DNA of 64,000 nt, from assembly GCA_015057455.1 (NCBI GenBank), contig SVEH01000002.1:62001-126000 (forward strand), given 5' to 3'. Each line of letters opens with the position of its first letter. The first letter of the stretch is position 1. Under the pieces are notes generated by a model. That model was not told where the DNA came from. It made no database searches and saw only the letters and a program-made list of their open reading frames with translations. A program made the position numbers and the translations under genes. Source of the stretch: Lachnospiraceae bacterium. Lineage in GTDB: Bacteria; Bacillota; Clostridia; Lachnospirales; Lachnospiraceae. This document shows positions 45,743 to 53,922 of this stretch, piece by piece.

Positions 45743-45955
45743 ATGACAGATACACAGCTACAGAATTACAAAAGTGCAGCAAATGTGTTAATGCAAAGTA
45801 ATAGGGTAGATATTAATAATATGTTAGCAGCAACAAATAAATTGAAAAATGTAGAGATAGAGAATGCAGATATAAAAGAAACTATAGATACAATGATAGA
45901 AGATATTGAAAAACAGTTAAATTCTCTAATGGATGAGATGAATACTAGATTTTAA
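45743..45955 (+). CDS. small helical type VII partner protein
   Basis: A 70-residue, almost wholly helical and acidic protein ahead of the LXG-like gene. Proteins of this size beside LXG genes often form a targeting complex with the effector. That role is inferred from position; I recognise no domain. Confidence 0.65.
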   Translation: MTDTQLQNYKSAANVLMQSNRVDINNMLAATNKLKNVEIENADIKETIDTMIEDIEKQLNSLMDEMNTRF

Positions 45956-45988
45956 GATAGATGTATTGAAACAATATAATAAGTAATA

Positions 45989-46031
45989 TATATCGTAGTT
46001 GATATATATACGGTAGTGTCAACTACGGTAT
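45989..46031 (+). other. hairpin before the LXG-like gene
   Basis: ATCGTAGTTGA pairs with TCAACTACGGT around an AT-rich loop; no U-run follows. Confidence 0.45.
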
Positions 46032-46070
46032 GAAAAGCTAGATGAAAATATATGCTATAGGGGGGAATGT

Positions 46071-47699
46071 ATGAGAGTTAATCTAAAGATAAATTTTGGG
46101 AAAATTGAAGAACTGGCAGATAAATCTACACAATATGCATCAAGTTTATCTGAATTGCATGAAGCTTTAAATACTTTTAAAGCGGTTGTAGATAGTAATA
46201 AAGGTTTAACTGCAGAAGAATTAAAGACTAGACCAGCAGATTTAAGTACTCAAATTAATAAATTGGCGTCTGGTTTGGAATTAATGTCAGGCGTATTGAA
46301 AGAATTTGATAGTGCTATGACTGGTATTATAAAACCTACTAGTGATGGTGCAGATATGATTATAGAAACTTGGGCAGCAAAAAGAGAATTAAAATCACTT
46401 GGAACTGCACTAGAGACATTGAAAAGTTCAGCTAGCGGAAAAAGTTTACCACAGATTTCAAATAGTATGCCTGATAAAGCTAGCGCAGACGCAGATGCAG
46501 CACAGGAAATTGCCAATGCTCAAGCAAATTACGAAGAAGCACAGCAAATAAAATTAAAAGTAGAACAAATATTTGAAACATATCAACAGGTTACAAGCAG
46601 TTTGGCAGATACATATATAGATGTACTTAATGATTTATATACTAAGGTAGAAAATTTTGAAAATACAGATGATGACTTTGAAAATAAAGGCGAGTCTATA
46701 TATGAGGATTGGCAGGATTTGAAATGGCATCAGACAACAACAGGAAAACTTGTTTTTGCAGCAATTGGTATAGCTGTTTGTATAGCTGCAATATGTATAG
46801 CTGCTCCTATAGTAGCTGGTGCTGCAGCAGCAGGAACTACAGCTACAGTTGCAGCAGGAGTAGTAACTGTTGCAAAAGGTGCATTATGCGCAGCAGCAGC
46901 AACAAGTGGAATACAAACAGGATTAGCTATTTATAATAAAGAGGACATTGATTCAGCAGCTGGTGAAGGTTTATGCGAAGGATTAATTGTTGGTGGAGTA
47001 AGTGCAGGAATAGGAGTTGCAGCACCATATATTACACAAGTAGGTTCAAAGGTGTTTGGAAAAACAGTTCAAGTTGCAAGTCAATACGCACCAAATGCAA
47101 CGGCGAAGGCAGTGCAATATGGTTCAAAAATGGCTAGTGCAACTACAAAAACAGTAAGTAAGACAGCTAATAAATATGCCCCTAAATTAACAAAAAAGAT
47201 TCTTGATAATAAAGCAATGTTAAGCGAACATGGTGTTAAGGTATTGGGGGAAGTATCAGGAGATAAAGTTGCTAGTATGTATTTAGGAAAGGAGTATGAA
47301 GTAGTAAAATCCACTGGAAAGGCTGTTGCTGAGGAAACGGTGGATATTGTAATAGAAAAAAAGACAAAGGGATTATCAAAATTAATAGATGATTCTAACA
47401 TAATAGGTACTATGCAGAAGAAAATGAAGACGGGATTAGAAGCAGGTATGAATGTCATAGGAGAAGAAATTAAGCAAGCTTCAACAGATACGATAGATTC
47501 TATAGATACCGCATTTGCAGTTGAACAAGAAGATGATAAAGGATTTAAATATGATACCACATTTGATGAGCCAGTAAAATTAGTTGAAAATGCACTTGCG
47601 GCTAGTAAAAAGGATCCGAAAGAGTTAATAAAAACAGGAACAGAAAAAGTGATAGATTATTTTCAAGATAGCTTGGTTAGAAGAACAGGAAGAGTATAG
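46071..47699 (+). CDS. LXG-like candidate type VII effector with Ala/Gly-rich membrane segment
   Basis: A 542-residue protein. Residues 1-205 are helical and resemble an LXG-type secretion domain (no strict LXG motif seen). Residues about 220-330 are strongly hydrophobic and Ala/Gly-rich (IAAPIVAGAAAAGTTATVAA), as in glycine-zipper pore-forming proteins. The C-terminal 200 residues are charged and unlike any fold I know. The two small helical genes before it complete a typical effector cassette. A toxin role is plausible but unproven; a structural or linker role is also possible. Confidence 0.65.
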   Translation: MRVNLKINFGKIEELADKSTQYASSLSELHEALNTFKAVVDSNKGLTAEELKTRPADLSTQINKLASGLELMSGVLKEFDSAMTGIIKPTSDGADMIIETWAAKRELKSLGTALETLKSSASGKSLPQISNSMPDKASADADAAQEIANAQANYEEAQQIKLKVEQIFETYQQVTSSLADTYIDVLNDLYTKVENFENTDDDFENKGESIYEDWQDLKWHQTTTGKLVFAAIGIAVCIAAICIAAPIVAGAAAAGTTATVAAGVVTVAKGALCAAAATSGIQTGLAIYNKEDIDSAAGEGLCEGLIVGGVSAGIGVAAPYITQVGSKVFGKTVQVASQYAPNATAKAVQYGSKMASATTKTVSKTANKYAPKLTKKILDNKAMLSEHGVKVLGEVSGDKVASMYLGKEYEVVKSTGKAVAEETVDIVIEKKTKGLSKLIDDSNIIGTMQKKMKTGLEAGMNVIGEEIKQASTDTIDSIDTAFAVEQEDDKGFKYDTTFDEPVKLVENALAASKKDPKELIKTGTEKVIDYFQDSLVRRTGRV

Positions 47700-47822
47700 C
47701 AAGAAAATGTATAAGACTACCGATATAATTATGTAGGTAATAATAAAGTATTTAGAAGCACATAAGTGTTTTAAAATAATAAAAGCAAAAAGAAAAAAGT
47801 TTAAATTAAGGAGGAATTTATT

Positions 47823-48116
47823 ATGGCAGGAAGAATTACCATAACACCAGAAGAATTAACAACATTAGGAGGAGACTTTATGAACTCCGCAGCAGAGATA
47901 GGGGAGATAATGACTAAGTTAGAGTCAGGAATGAGTTCACTTGAAAGCTCATGGGAAGGTGCTGTAAAGCTTAGCTTCTTCGAAGAATATCAACAAAGAA
48001 AACCAAGTATCCAAGAATTTCAAAATATGGTAAATGTATTTGGAGAGCAATTAAAGACAATTGCACAAGAACTTCAAAATACAGATGAAACATTGGCTAA
48101 TTCTATCAAGGGCTAA
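47823..48116 (+). CDS. esxA: WXG100 protein, copy 1
   Basis: A 97-residue EsxA-like protein with the W-E-G turn (SSWEGAV) between two helices and a C-terminal tail ending TDETLANSIKG. WXG100 proteins dimerise and are both substrates and triggers of EssC. The protein is identical, residue for residue, to the one at 49038, though the genes differ at about 18 silent positions. AGGAGG precedes the ATG. Confidence 0.92.
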   Translation: MAGRITITPEELTTLGGDFMNSAAEIGEIMTKLESGMSSLESSWEGAVKLSFFEEYQQRKPSIQEFQNMVNVFGEQLKTIAQELQNTDETLANSIKG

Positions 48117-48130
48117 TGGCAAAAAATCTA

Positions 48131-48168
48131 ATACATAGCCTGATTAAATTATTAATTGGGCTATGTAT
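48131..48168 (+). terminator. hairpin after WXG100 copy 1
   Basis: ATACATAGCCTGATT pairs with AATTGGGCTATGTAT except for two central bases. The tail is short in U, so it is probably a partial terminator or a 3' stabiliser that raises WXG100 mRNA. Confidence 0.55.
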
Positions 48169-48219
48169 AAAATTGAATAATATTAAATAAAAAAATATAA
48201 ATATTAAGGAGGTATATAA

Positions 48220-48888
48220 ATGACTTTGGATATGGATGCAATGAATAAGCAGCTTATTAGTGAATGGTTAGATAGGCATACAGATTTATCAGATCATTAT
48301 AAGAGTATATTTAAAAATGTTAAAAATGCAATTCAAAGTGATTTATCTCTCTTTTATGATATGAATAGGGCTATTATGCAAGGCGGTGGCCACATTAATA
48401 GGAAAGATTTAAATATTGAATTTCTATGTAATGGCTCTATGTGTGAAATGAATACACTTTTTGGTAGAATGAATATGGAAGCTATGGATTTTAGAAAAAT
48501 AATAACTACTTTTATAGAATTCTATGAACCTATATATCCTATAGGGACAGTAGTAGAGTTAAAAAAAGAGGCATTTAAATCAATTATTGATATAAGTAAT
48601 ATTGATAAGCTAAAAGTTGTTATAGCTCATAGAGTAATACCTATAAGTGACAGTAGATTTATGCCATATATAGGAGTTATATATCCTGTAGGACCTACAG
48701 GAGAACCAAACGATGGATTACATTTTACCCCAGCAGCTATTGAGAAAGTTGTACATATGGGGTATGCAGATGATCAAGAGTTAGCATTTTTATTTAATAT
48801 AAAATATCATGCAATTGTTGAGATGGACATGCATTCAACAGCATTTTTTACTAAGGAAGAATATTTGAATGTAGTAAATAATTCTTAA
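48220..48888 (+). CDS. DUF4176-like protein, copy 1
   Basis: A 222-residue soluble protein. The N-terminal half is helical; the C-terminal half carries IYPIGTVVELKKEA, VVIAHRVI, YIGVIYPVGP, HFTPAAIEKVVHMGYAD and DMHSTAFFTKEE, wording I associate with DUF4176. Such proteins sit beside type VII effectors and are thought to help targeting or give immunity; which applies here is open. It pairs with WXG100 copy 1, and a diverged copy lies at 49382. Confidence 0.7.
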   Translation: MTLDMDAMNKQLISEWLDRHTDLSDHYKSIFKNVKNAIQSDLSLFYDMNRAIMQGGGHINRKDLNIEFLCNGSMCEMNTLFGRMNMEAMDFRKIITTFIEFYEPIYPIGTVVELKKEAFKSIIDISNIDKLKVVIAHRVIPISDSRFMPYIGVIYPVGPTGEPNDGLHFTPAAIEKVVHMGYADDQELAFLFNIKYHAIVEMDMHSTAFFTKEEYLNVVNNS

Positions 48889-49037
48889 TGGACAGGATAT
48901 AAAATAATTAGGAAAATAAAAAATATATACATATATGTTTTTAGAAGATAAATAAAAGAGTATATAAGTATATTTAATAACTCTAAAGAAACTAAATAGG
49001 ATAAAAATATAGTATAATATAAAGAGGAGGATTTTTT

Positions 49038-49331
49038 ATGGCAGGAAGAATTACCATAACACCAGAAGAATTAACAACACTAGGAGGAGACTTTATGAAC
49101 TCTGCGGCAGAGATAGGAGAGATAATGACTAAGTTAGAGTCAGGAATGAGCTCACTTGAAAGCTCATGGGAAGGTGCTGTAAAGCTTAGTTTCTTCGAAG
49201 AATATCAACAAAGAAAGCCAAGTATTCAAGAGTTCCAGAATATGGTGAACGTATTTGGAGAGCAATTAAAGACAATTGCGCAAGAACTTCAAAATACAGA
49301 TGAAACATTGGCTAATTCAATTAAAGGATAA
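49038..49331 (+). CDS. esxA: WXG100 protein, copy 2
   Basis: A 97-residue WXG100 protein identical to copy 1 (47823). All differences between the two genes are synonymous, which points to strong selection on the protein after duplication. It starts a second WXG100-DUF4176 cassette. GAGGAGG precedes the ATG. Confidence 0.92.
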   Translation: MAGRITITPEELTTLGGDFMNSAAEIGEIMTKLESGMSSLESSWEGAVKLSFFEEYQQRKPSIQEFQNMVNVFGEQLKTIAQELQNTDETLANSIKG

Positions 49332-49381
49332 CAATAGGTGATTCTATTATGTACTAGAGAAAAGAGAAAGGAGGGGGTGTT

Positions 49382-50071
49382 TTGGATTTGACTGTATTAG
49401 AGTCAAGTAATAGTTTTATGATAAAGTGGTTTGAAGAGTATTCAAATTTAAATTCACAGCAGTATGATACATTTTTGAAATTGGTACAACAAGTTCAAGA
49501 TGATATGACAATTTTTTATAAAATGAATGAAGTTTTGGATAATGACATTGATACATATGCTTATGACGGTAATGGATGGAGTGTATCTTTTACACCGGAG
49601 GGCGAAAGCTTTAAATTAGAGTCGTCATTTGGCAACATAGTGTTAGATTATTATGCATATAAAACTATATTATCAAAAATTGTTGATATATACAGTGAAA
49701 CATATCCTCTAGGTACAGTAGTAGAGATTAACAGTAACTATTTAATAGATATGATTCCAATAGAAGACGATGAGCCAATAAAATTAGTTATCTTAAATAG
49801 ATTTCTTAAATTTACAGATGGCATGTTTTTCTATTACACAGGGGTTCTGTATCCATTAGGGAATAGTGGAACAACAATAAGTATGGTTCATTTTAATCCT
49901 ATAGCTATAGATAAGGTCGTTCATATGGGATATACCGATGAACAGGATACGCAATATGTAGGTATCACCAAAAAAGAAATGCTTATAGACATGGGATTGC
50001 ATTCAACAACGATTACAACTAAGGAGGAACAAGAGATAGTTAGTAATCAAGCAGTGAAACTAGAAAATTAG
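49382..50071 (+). CDS. DUF4176-like protein, copy 2
   Basis: A 229-residue paralog of the 48220 product: TYPLGTVVEINSN, LVILNRFLKF, YTGVLYPLGN, HFNPIAIDKVVHMGYTD and DMGLHSTTITTKEE line up with it. Overall it has diverged a great deal, unlike the neighbouring WXG100 genes. It starts at TTG (49382) right after a GGAGGGGGTG stretch; an internal ATG would lose the family's N-terminal helix. Confidence 0.68.
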   Translation: MDLTVLESSNSFMIKWFEEYSNLNSQQYDTFLKLVQQVQDDMTIFYKMNEVLDNDIDTYAYDGNGWSVSFTPEGESFKLESSFGNIVLDYYAYKTILSKIVDIYSETYPLGTVVEINSNYLIDMIPIEDDEPIKLVILNRFLKFTDGMFFYYTGVLYPLGNSGTTISMVHFNPIAIDKVVHMGYTDEQDTQYVGITKKEMLIDMGLHSTTITTKEEQEIVSNQAVKLEN

Positions 50072-50103
50072 ATTTGTGTGAAAACACAAGGAGGGGTTTA
50101 TAA

Positions 50104-50319
50104 ATGCCGTTAATTGGCGACAAGACTGATTCACATTCGTTTGTGGATGAAAAAGAGGCAGAAGTAATCGTAAATCAGTATTTTAGTTACATTGAAGATA
50201 TAGGTTTATCATTTGATTGGTTAGGTGTTAGCGCTCCAAATGAAGAACATAAAATGGATATAGCTAATATTGTAGAAAGTATAACTACAAGACTAGAAAG
50301 AACATGTGAAACAATGTAA
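50104..50319 (+). CDS. small acidic helical protein
   Basis: A 71-residue acidic protein after a strong AGGAGGGG site. It may pair with the DUF4176-like protein just upstream (32 bases). No family recognised; possibly a small immunity or targeting partner. Confidence 0.55.
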   Translation: MPLIGDKTDSHSFVDEKEAEVIVNQYFSYIEDIGLSFDWLGVSAPNEEHKMDIANIVESITTRLERTCETM

Positions 50320-50362
50320 TAAAATAGTATTTATAACATATACATATTAAAAAGGATAAAAT

Positions 50363-51775
50363 ATGTATAAAGGTGCGGTTTACATTAGATGCTCAAAATA
50401 TAATAATGAAAAAGAAAATAGTATATATATGCAGCAATGCATAGTACATAAATTTGTGGAATCCAAACCGGATATAGTTGTTGAAGACGTATTTGTGGAC
50501 AATGGCTATAGCGGTTTGGATTTTTTGCGTCCAGGATTTGGTGCAATGATGGAAGAAATTGAAAGGGGGAATATAGATTGTGTATTAGTAAAGGACTTAT
50601 CAAGATTAGGTAGAGATTATATAGAAACAGGAAGGTATCTTCAGTATGTATTTCCTAGGAAACATGTGCGTTTTATATCGGTGTGTGATGGATATGATAG
50701 TATAGAAGCAACAGACATAATGAATTATTTTATGATACCTATGAGAAATTATATTAATGATTTATATAGTAAGGATATTTCAATAAAAGTAAGAAGTGCG
50801 TTGGAGACAAGGAGAAAGAATGGAATATGTACATTAAATAGGGTGAGTTTTGGATATAAAAAGGTATGTAGTATGAATATTTGTAATATACAGGGGATGA
50901 GTTTATATGATTATGGGAGAGAATATGATAGGTTATCTAATAAGAAAGAAGAACACATTAATGACTATGATAAGAAGGAATATTATAAGTTGTGTAAAGG
51001 AAGAAAAGAAAAAAATATTATAATAATAGATGAGGAAGCAGCAAAAGTAGTAAGAGATATATTTAGATATTCATTAGAAGGATATTCAATGAATGGAATA
51101 GCTAATATGTTAAATAAAAAGGGTGTATGTACACCAATGGAATATAGACGTGAAAAAGGGATATTTAAGAAGAATATACAAAGGGAAGGTATGCATGTAA
51201 ATACTATGCAAGTAAATACTATACATGTAAATACTATACAAGTAAAAGGCGAACATACACAAGATATACAAAGGCAAGATCCATACGGGTTATGGAGCAC
51301 TATGATGGTAAAAAGAATTCTAACAGATGAAATGTATATAGGGACATTGGTACAAGGTAAAGTAAAAAAAATAAGTTATAAATCAAAGGAAAGAGAATAT
51401 ATAGACAGTAAATATTGGCATAGAAAATATAATAATCATGAGAAAATAATTGATGAAGAGACATTTGCCATTGTAAATAGGCTATTAAAATATGATATTA
51501 GGGCTAGTAGTAGAGAAGGAAAGTGTCATAATCTAGGCGGTCTGATTTTTTGTGGTAAGTGCGGAAAAATAATGATATGCAGAAAAAATAAGTATGTGTG
51601 TGGAACATATAATAAAGGTAGGGGGTGTGAAAATATAAATATTAAAAGGGAAGATATAAATACAATTATTAGGGGAGTTGTTGGAAAAAATATGAGAAGG
51701 GAAGAGTTAGTTTATATTATTAAATGGATAAGAATAGAGAAAGGAAATAAAGTTAGAATTAAGTTATGGAAATAA
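50363..51775 (+). CDS. large serine recombinase 1, with zinc beta-ribbon
   Basis: A 470-residue recombinase. The catalytic domain opens VYIRCSKYN with nucleophile Ser11, followed by DNGYSGLDFLRPGF and VKDLSRLGRDYIETG. A recombinase DNA-binding domain follows. A zinc beta-ribbon (FCGKCGK, CRKNKYVC, CEN; about 392-432) and a helical tail close it. It is the only one of the three with the ribbon. A 15-nt unit is repeated four times inside the gene (51191-51250), coding MHVNT-like pentapeptides between the recombinase domain and the ribbon. Confidence 0.9.
   Translation: MYKGAVYIRCSKYNNEKENSIYMQQCIVHKFVESKPDIVVEDVFVDNGYSGLDFLRPGFGAMMEEIERGNIDCVLVKDLSRLGRDYIETGRYLQYVFPRKHVRFISVCDGYDSIEATDIMNYFMIPMRNYINDLYSKDISIKVRSALETRRKNGICTLNRVSFGYKKVCSMNICNIQGMSLYDYGREYDRLSNKKEEHINDYDKKEYYKLCKGRKEKNIIIIDEEAAKVVRDIFRYSLEGYSMNGIANMLNKKGVCTPMEYRREKGIFKKNIQREGMHVNTMQVNTIHVNTIQVKGEHTQDIQRQDPYGLWSTMMVKRILTDEMYIGTLVQGKVKKISYKSKEREYIDSKYWHRKYNNHEKIIDEETFAIVNRLLKYDIRASSREGKCHNLGGLIFCGKCGKIMICRKNKYVCGTYNKGRGCENINIKREDINTIIRGVVGKNMRREELVYIIKWIRIEKGNKVRIKLWK
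51191..51250 (+). repeat. four in-frame 15-nt repeats inside recombinase 1
   Basis: Units ATGCATGTAAATACT, ATGCAAGTAAATACT, ATACATGTAAATACT and ATACAAGTAAAAGGC code for MHVNT, MQVNT, IHVNT and IQVKG. Being multiples of three, gains or losses would keep the frame. Confidence 0.9.
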
Positions 51776-51818
51776 GGGATAAGAAAAAGCAATATAATTA
51801 AAAATAGGAGGTGAAGCT

Positions 51819-52904
51819 ATGGCACGAAAGGCTGCTAGGTATAAAGCAACAATGGGAAGTGATTATTGTAAAGAAGATGGTGATTATGATAGTGGTGCAA
51901 ATAAGGCTAATAAATTAAAAATAGGAATATATGCGAGAGTTTCAGTAAATAACCTAGGGAGTGAATCTATAGAAAATCAGTTAATGATATGTTTAGGGGC
52001 AATAAAGAACATAGAAAAAGTAAAGGTTAGTGAGAGAAGTGTACTACAAAATTATAATGAAAATAGTGTTAGTTTAGAAGAAGAGGATAGGAGGATAGAT
52101 AGAGACATAGATAAAGATATAAGGTGTATGTGTCAAAAATATGAGAATATAGATTATGTGGGGAAACAATATATAAAATATATAGATAGAGGATACTCGG
52201 GATATTCAATGGAGCGAAGGGCATATAAAAATATGTTAAAAGATATATCAGCAGGAAAAATTAATTGTATTGTAGTTAAAGATTTATCAAGAATTGGAAG
52301 GAATTATATAGAAGTAAATAGCTTTGTTGAAAAATACATTTTAGAAAGAAAAATTAGATTAATAGCAGTAAATGATAATTATGATAGTGGCATAGATGGA
52401 GAAACAAAATTATTTGAAATAGTAATAAAAAGTATATTTAATGAGATGTATGTTAGAGATACAGGGAAAAAAATTAAATTAGCAAAGAAGGCAAAAATGG
52501 AGGCAGGATCATATGTAGGAGTGTATCCGCCGTATGGATATAAAATAAGTAATGTAGAATATAAGCGGATATTAGTGGTGGATTATAAGGTGGAGCCGAT
52601 AGTTAAACAAATATATGAAATTTATAGTGAGACAGGAAAAATTAAAGATGTGGAGGAGTATTTATATAGAAACAAAGTTAGGACAAAAAGGGATTATTAT
52701 AAAAGTGGTAAGGTTTATTATGAGAGAAAAGCTAAGAGATGGTCTTATAAAAGTATAAAAGATGTACTGACGAATGAGGTGTATAGAGGGAATTTGATAC
52801 AGAATAAAAGTAAAAGGATATATGCTGGCAATAGGATTTTAAGAAGTAGTAATGAGAAGGAAGAGTATGTTGTAATAAGGAAAAGTCATAAAGGGATTGT
52901 ATAA
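51819..52904 (+). CDS. large serine recombinase 2 (no zinc ribbon)
   Basis: A 361-residue recombinase with a 34-residue N-terminal leader before IGIYARVSVNN (Ser42). An unusual charged insertion of about 40 residues precedes DRGYSGYSMERR. VKDLSRIGRNYIEVN and a recombinase domain (WSYKSIKDVLTNEVYRGNL) are intact. It ends without the zinc ribbon and long coiled tail usual for large serine integrases, so it may need partner subunits. Confidence 0.85.
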   Translation: MARKAARYKATMGSDYCKEDGDYDSGANKANKLKIGIYARVSVNNLGSESIENQLMICLGAIKNIEKVKVSERSVLQNYNENSVSLEEEDRRIDRDIDKDIRCMCQKYENIDYVGKQYIKYIDRGYSGYSMERRAYKNMLKDISAGKINCIVVKDLSRIGRNYIEVNSFVEKYILERKIRLIAVNDNYDSGIDGETKLFEIVIKSIFNEMYVRDTGKKIKLAKKAKMEAGSYVGVYPPYGYKISNVEYKRILVVDYKVEPIVKQIYEIYSETGKIKDVEEYLYRNKVRTKRDYYKSGKVYYERKAKRWSYKSIKDVLTNEVYRGNLIQNKSKRIYAGNRILRSSNEKEEYVVIRKSHKGIV

Positions 52905-52983
52905 ATAATGGTAGAGATTGAGTAAGGATAATCAGAAAGTTAAATTTATGAAAGAATAGTATTAGTATTAGTAGGAGGTGTAG

Positions 52984-53889
52984 ATGAAAAAATATGTTAT
53001 AGCATATACGAGAATATCTTGTGACGATGAAGGTGAATCTATAGCTAATCAGAGAATGATAATTTATGATTTTATGTGTAAGATAAAAGAAGAGAATAAA
53101 AGTATAATCGATATAATAGATAACGGTTATAGTGGAAGCAATATATATAGACCAGGATTACAGAGAATAATACAAATGATAAATAAGGGACAGGTGGAGT
53201 CTATATATGTAAAAGATATATCTAGACTATGTAGGAATTATATAGATTTAGGTACATTAATTAATATGTGTAGATTAAAGAAAGTTAGTATTATATCAGT
53301 TGCAGATAACTGTGATATAACATATATAACAAAAATAAACTTTAGACAGGGACAAAAAGATGGATGGCAGTTTGAGTATTATCAGGACGCTTCAACTAGT
53401 ATTGATTTTAAAGGTTTGTGTGCAGATTTCTATAGTAAAGATATATCTATAAAAACTAAAAGTGCCCTAGATGTTAGAAAGAATAATGGAATATACGCAA
53501 TTGCTAATGTTCCATATGGGTATAGAAAAAGAAGAAATAATATAGAAGTTCATAAGGAAGAGGCCAGTGTTGTCAAAAAGGTATTTAATGAATATCTTAA
53601 TTCTAAGAGCATATCAAAAGTAATAAAGTATTTATTTAATTCAAATATATATCCCCAAAAGAGCAAAAGTAAATATTGGAGTTATAGTACAATAAAACAG
53701 ATGCTTTCTAACGAGTTTTATGTGGGTACAATGGTGTTTAATAAAACTAGAAGACAGTCATGGGAAAGTAATAAACGGGAGTCTAATGCTGAGGTTAAGC
53801 GAATAGAGAAGCATCATGAATCAATTATAGCAAAAGATATATATGAACAGGTTACACAGATAATAAAAGTTAAAAAGGACATACATTAA
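52984..53889 (+). CDS. large serine recombinase 3 (no zinc ribbon), at the island end
   Basis: A 301-residue recombinase: YTRISCDDEGESIANQ (Ser12), NGYSGSNIYRPGL and VKDISRLCRNYIDLG, then a recombinase domain (WSYSTIKQMLSNEFYVGTM). No zinc ribbon. Its stop codon lies 14 bases before the attR core, inside the recombination arm. Three such genes in a row suggests division of labour in integration, excision or direction control. Confidence 0.88.
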   Translation: MKKYVIAYTRISCDDEGESIANQRMIIYDFMCKIKEENKSIIDIIDNGYSGSNIYRPGLQRIIQMINKGQVESIYVKDISRLCRNYIDLGTLINMCRLKKVSIISVADNCDITYITKINFRQGQKDGWQFEYYQDASTSIDFKGLCADFYSKDISIKTKSALDVRKNNGIYAIANVPYGYRKRRNNIEVHKEEASVVKKVFNEYLNSKSISKVIKYLFNSNIYPQKSKSKYWSYSTIKQMLSNEFYVGTMVFNKTRRQSWESNKRESNAEVKRIEKHHESIIAKDIYEQVTQIIKVKKDIH

Positions 53890-53922
53890 TATAACATAAT
53901 CAGCAATAACAGAAGGTAACGC
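53885..53922. other. attR of the type VII island
   Basis: Core GC at 53903-53904. Left is island arm ATTAATATAACATAATCA (53885-53902); right is subtilase sequence AATAACAGAAGGT. The arm mirrors the attL arm at 15 of 18 positions. Confidence 0.85.

Larger units (their letters stand above)
37241..53903 (+). mobile_element. 16.7-kb serine-recombinase island carrying a type VII secretion locus
   Basis: The borders are set by the split subtilase gene: flanks joined at GC (37240-37241 / 53903-53904) restore its frame exactly. Contents in order: consensus promoter, FHA protein, MinD-like ATPase, YukD-like protein, EssC-like ATPase, two small helical proteins, LXG-like protein, WXG100, DUF4176-like, WXG100, DUF4176-like, 71-residue protein, three large serine recombinases. 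No relaxase, coupling protein, replication or phage structural gene was found, so it looks like an integrative island, not a phage or self-conjugating element. Confidence 0.88.

Noticed and set aside
37241..53903. Prophage or conjugative element
   Set aside because: No capsid, tail, relaxase, coupling protein or replication gene was found; the contents are secretion genes and recombinases.
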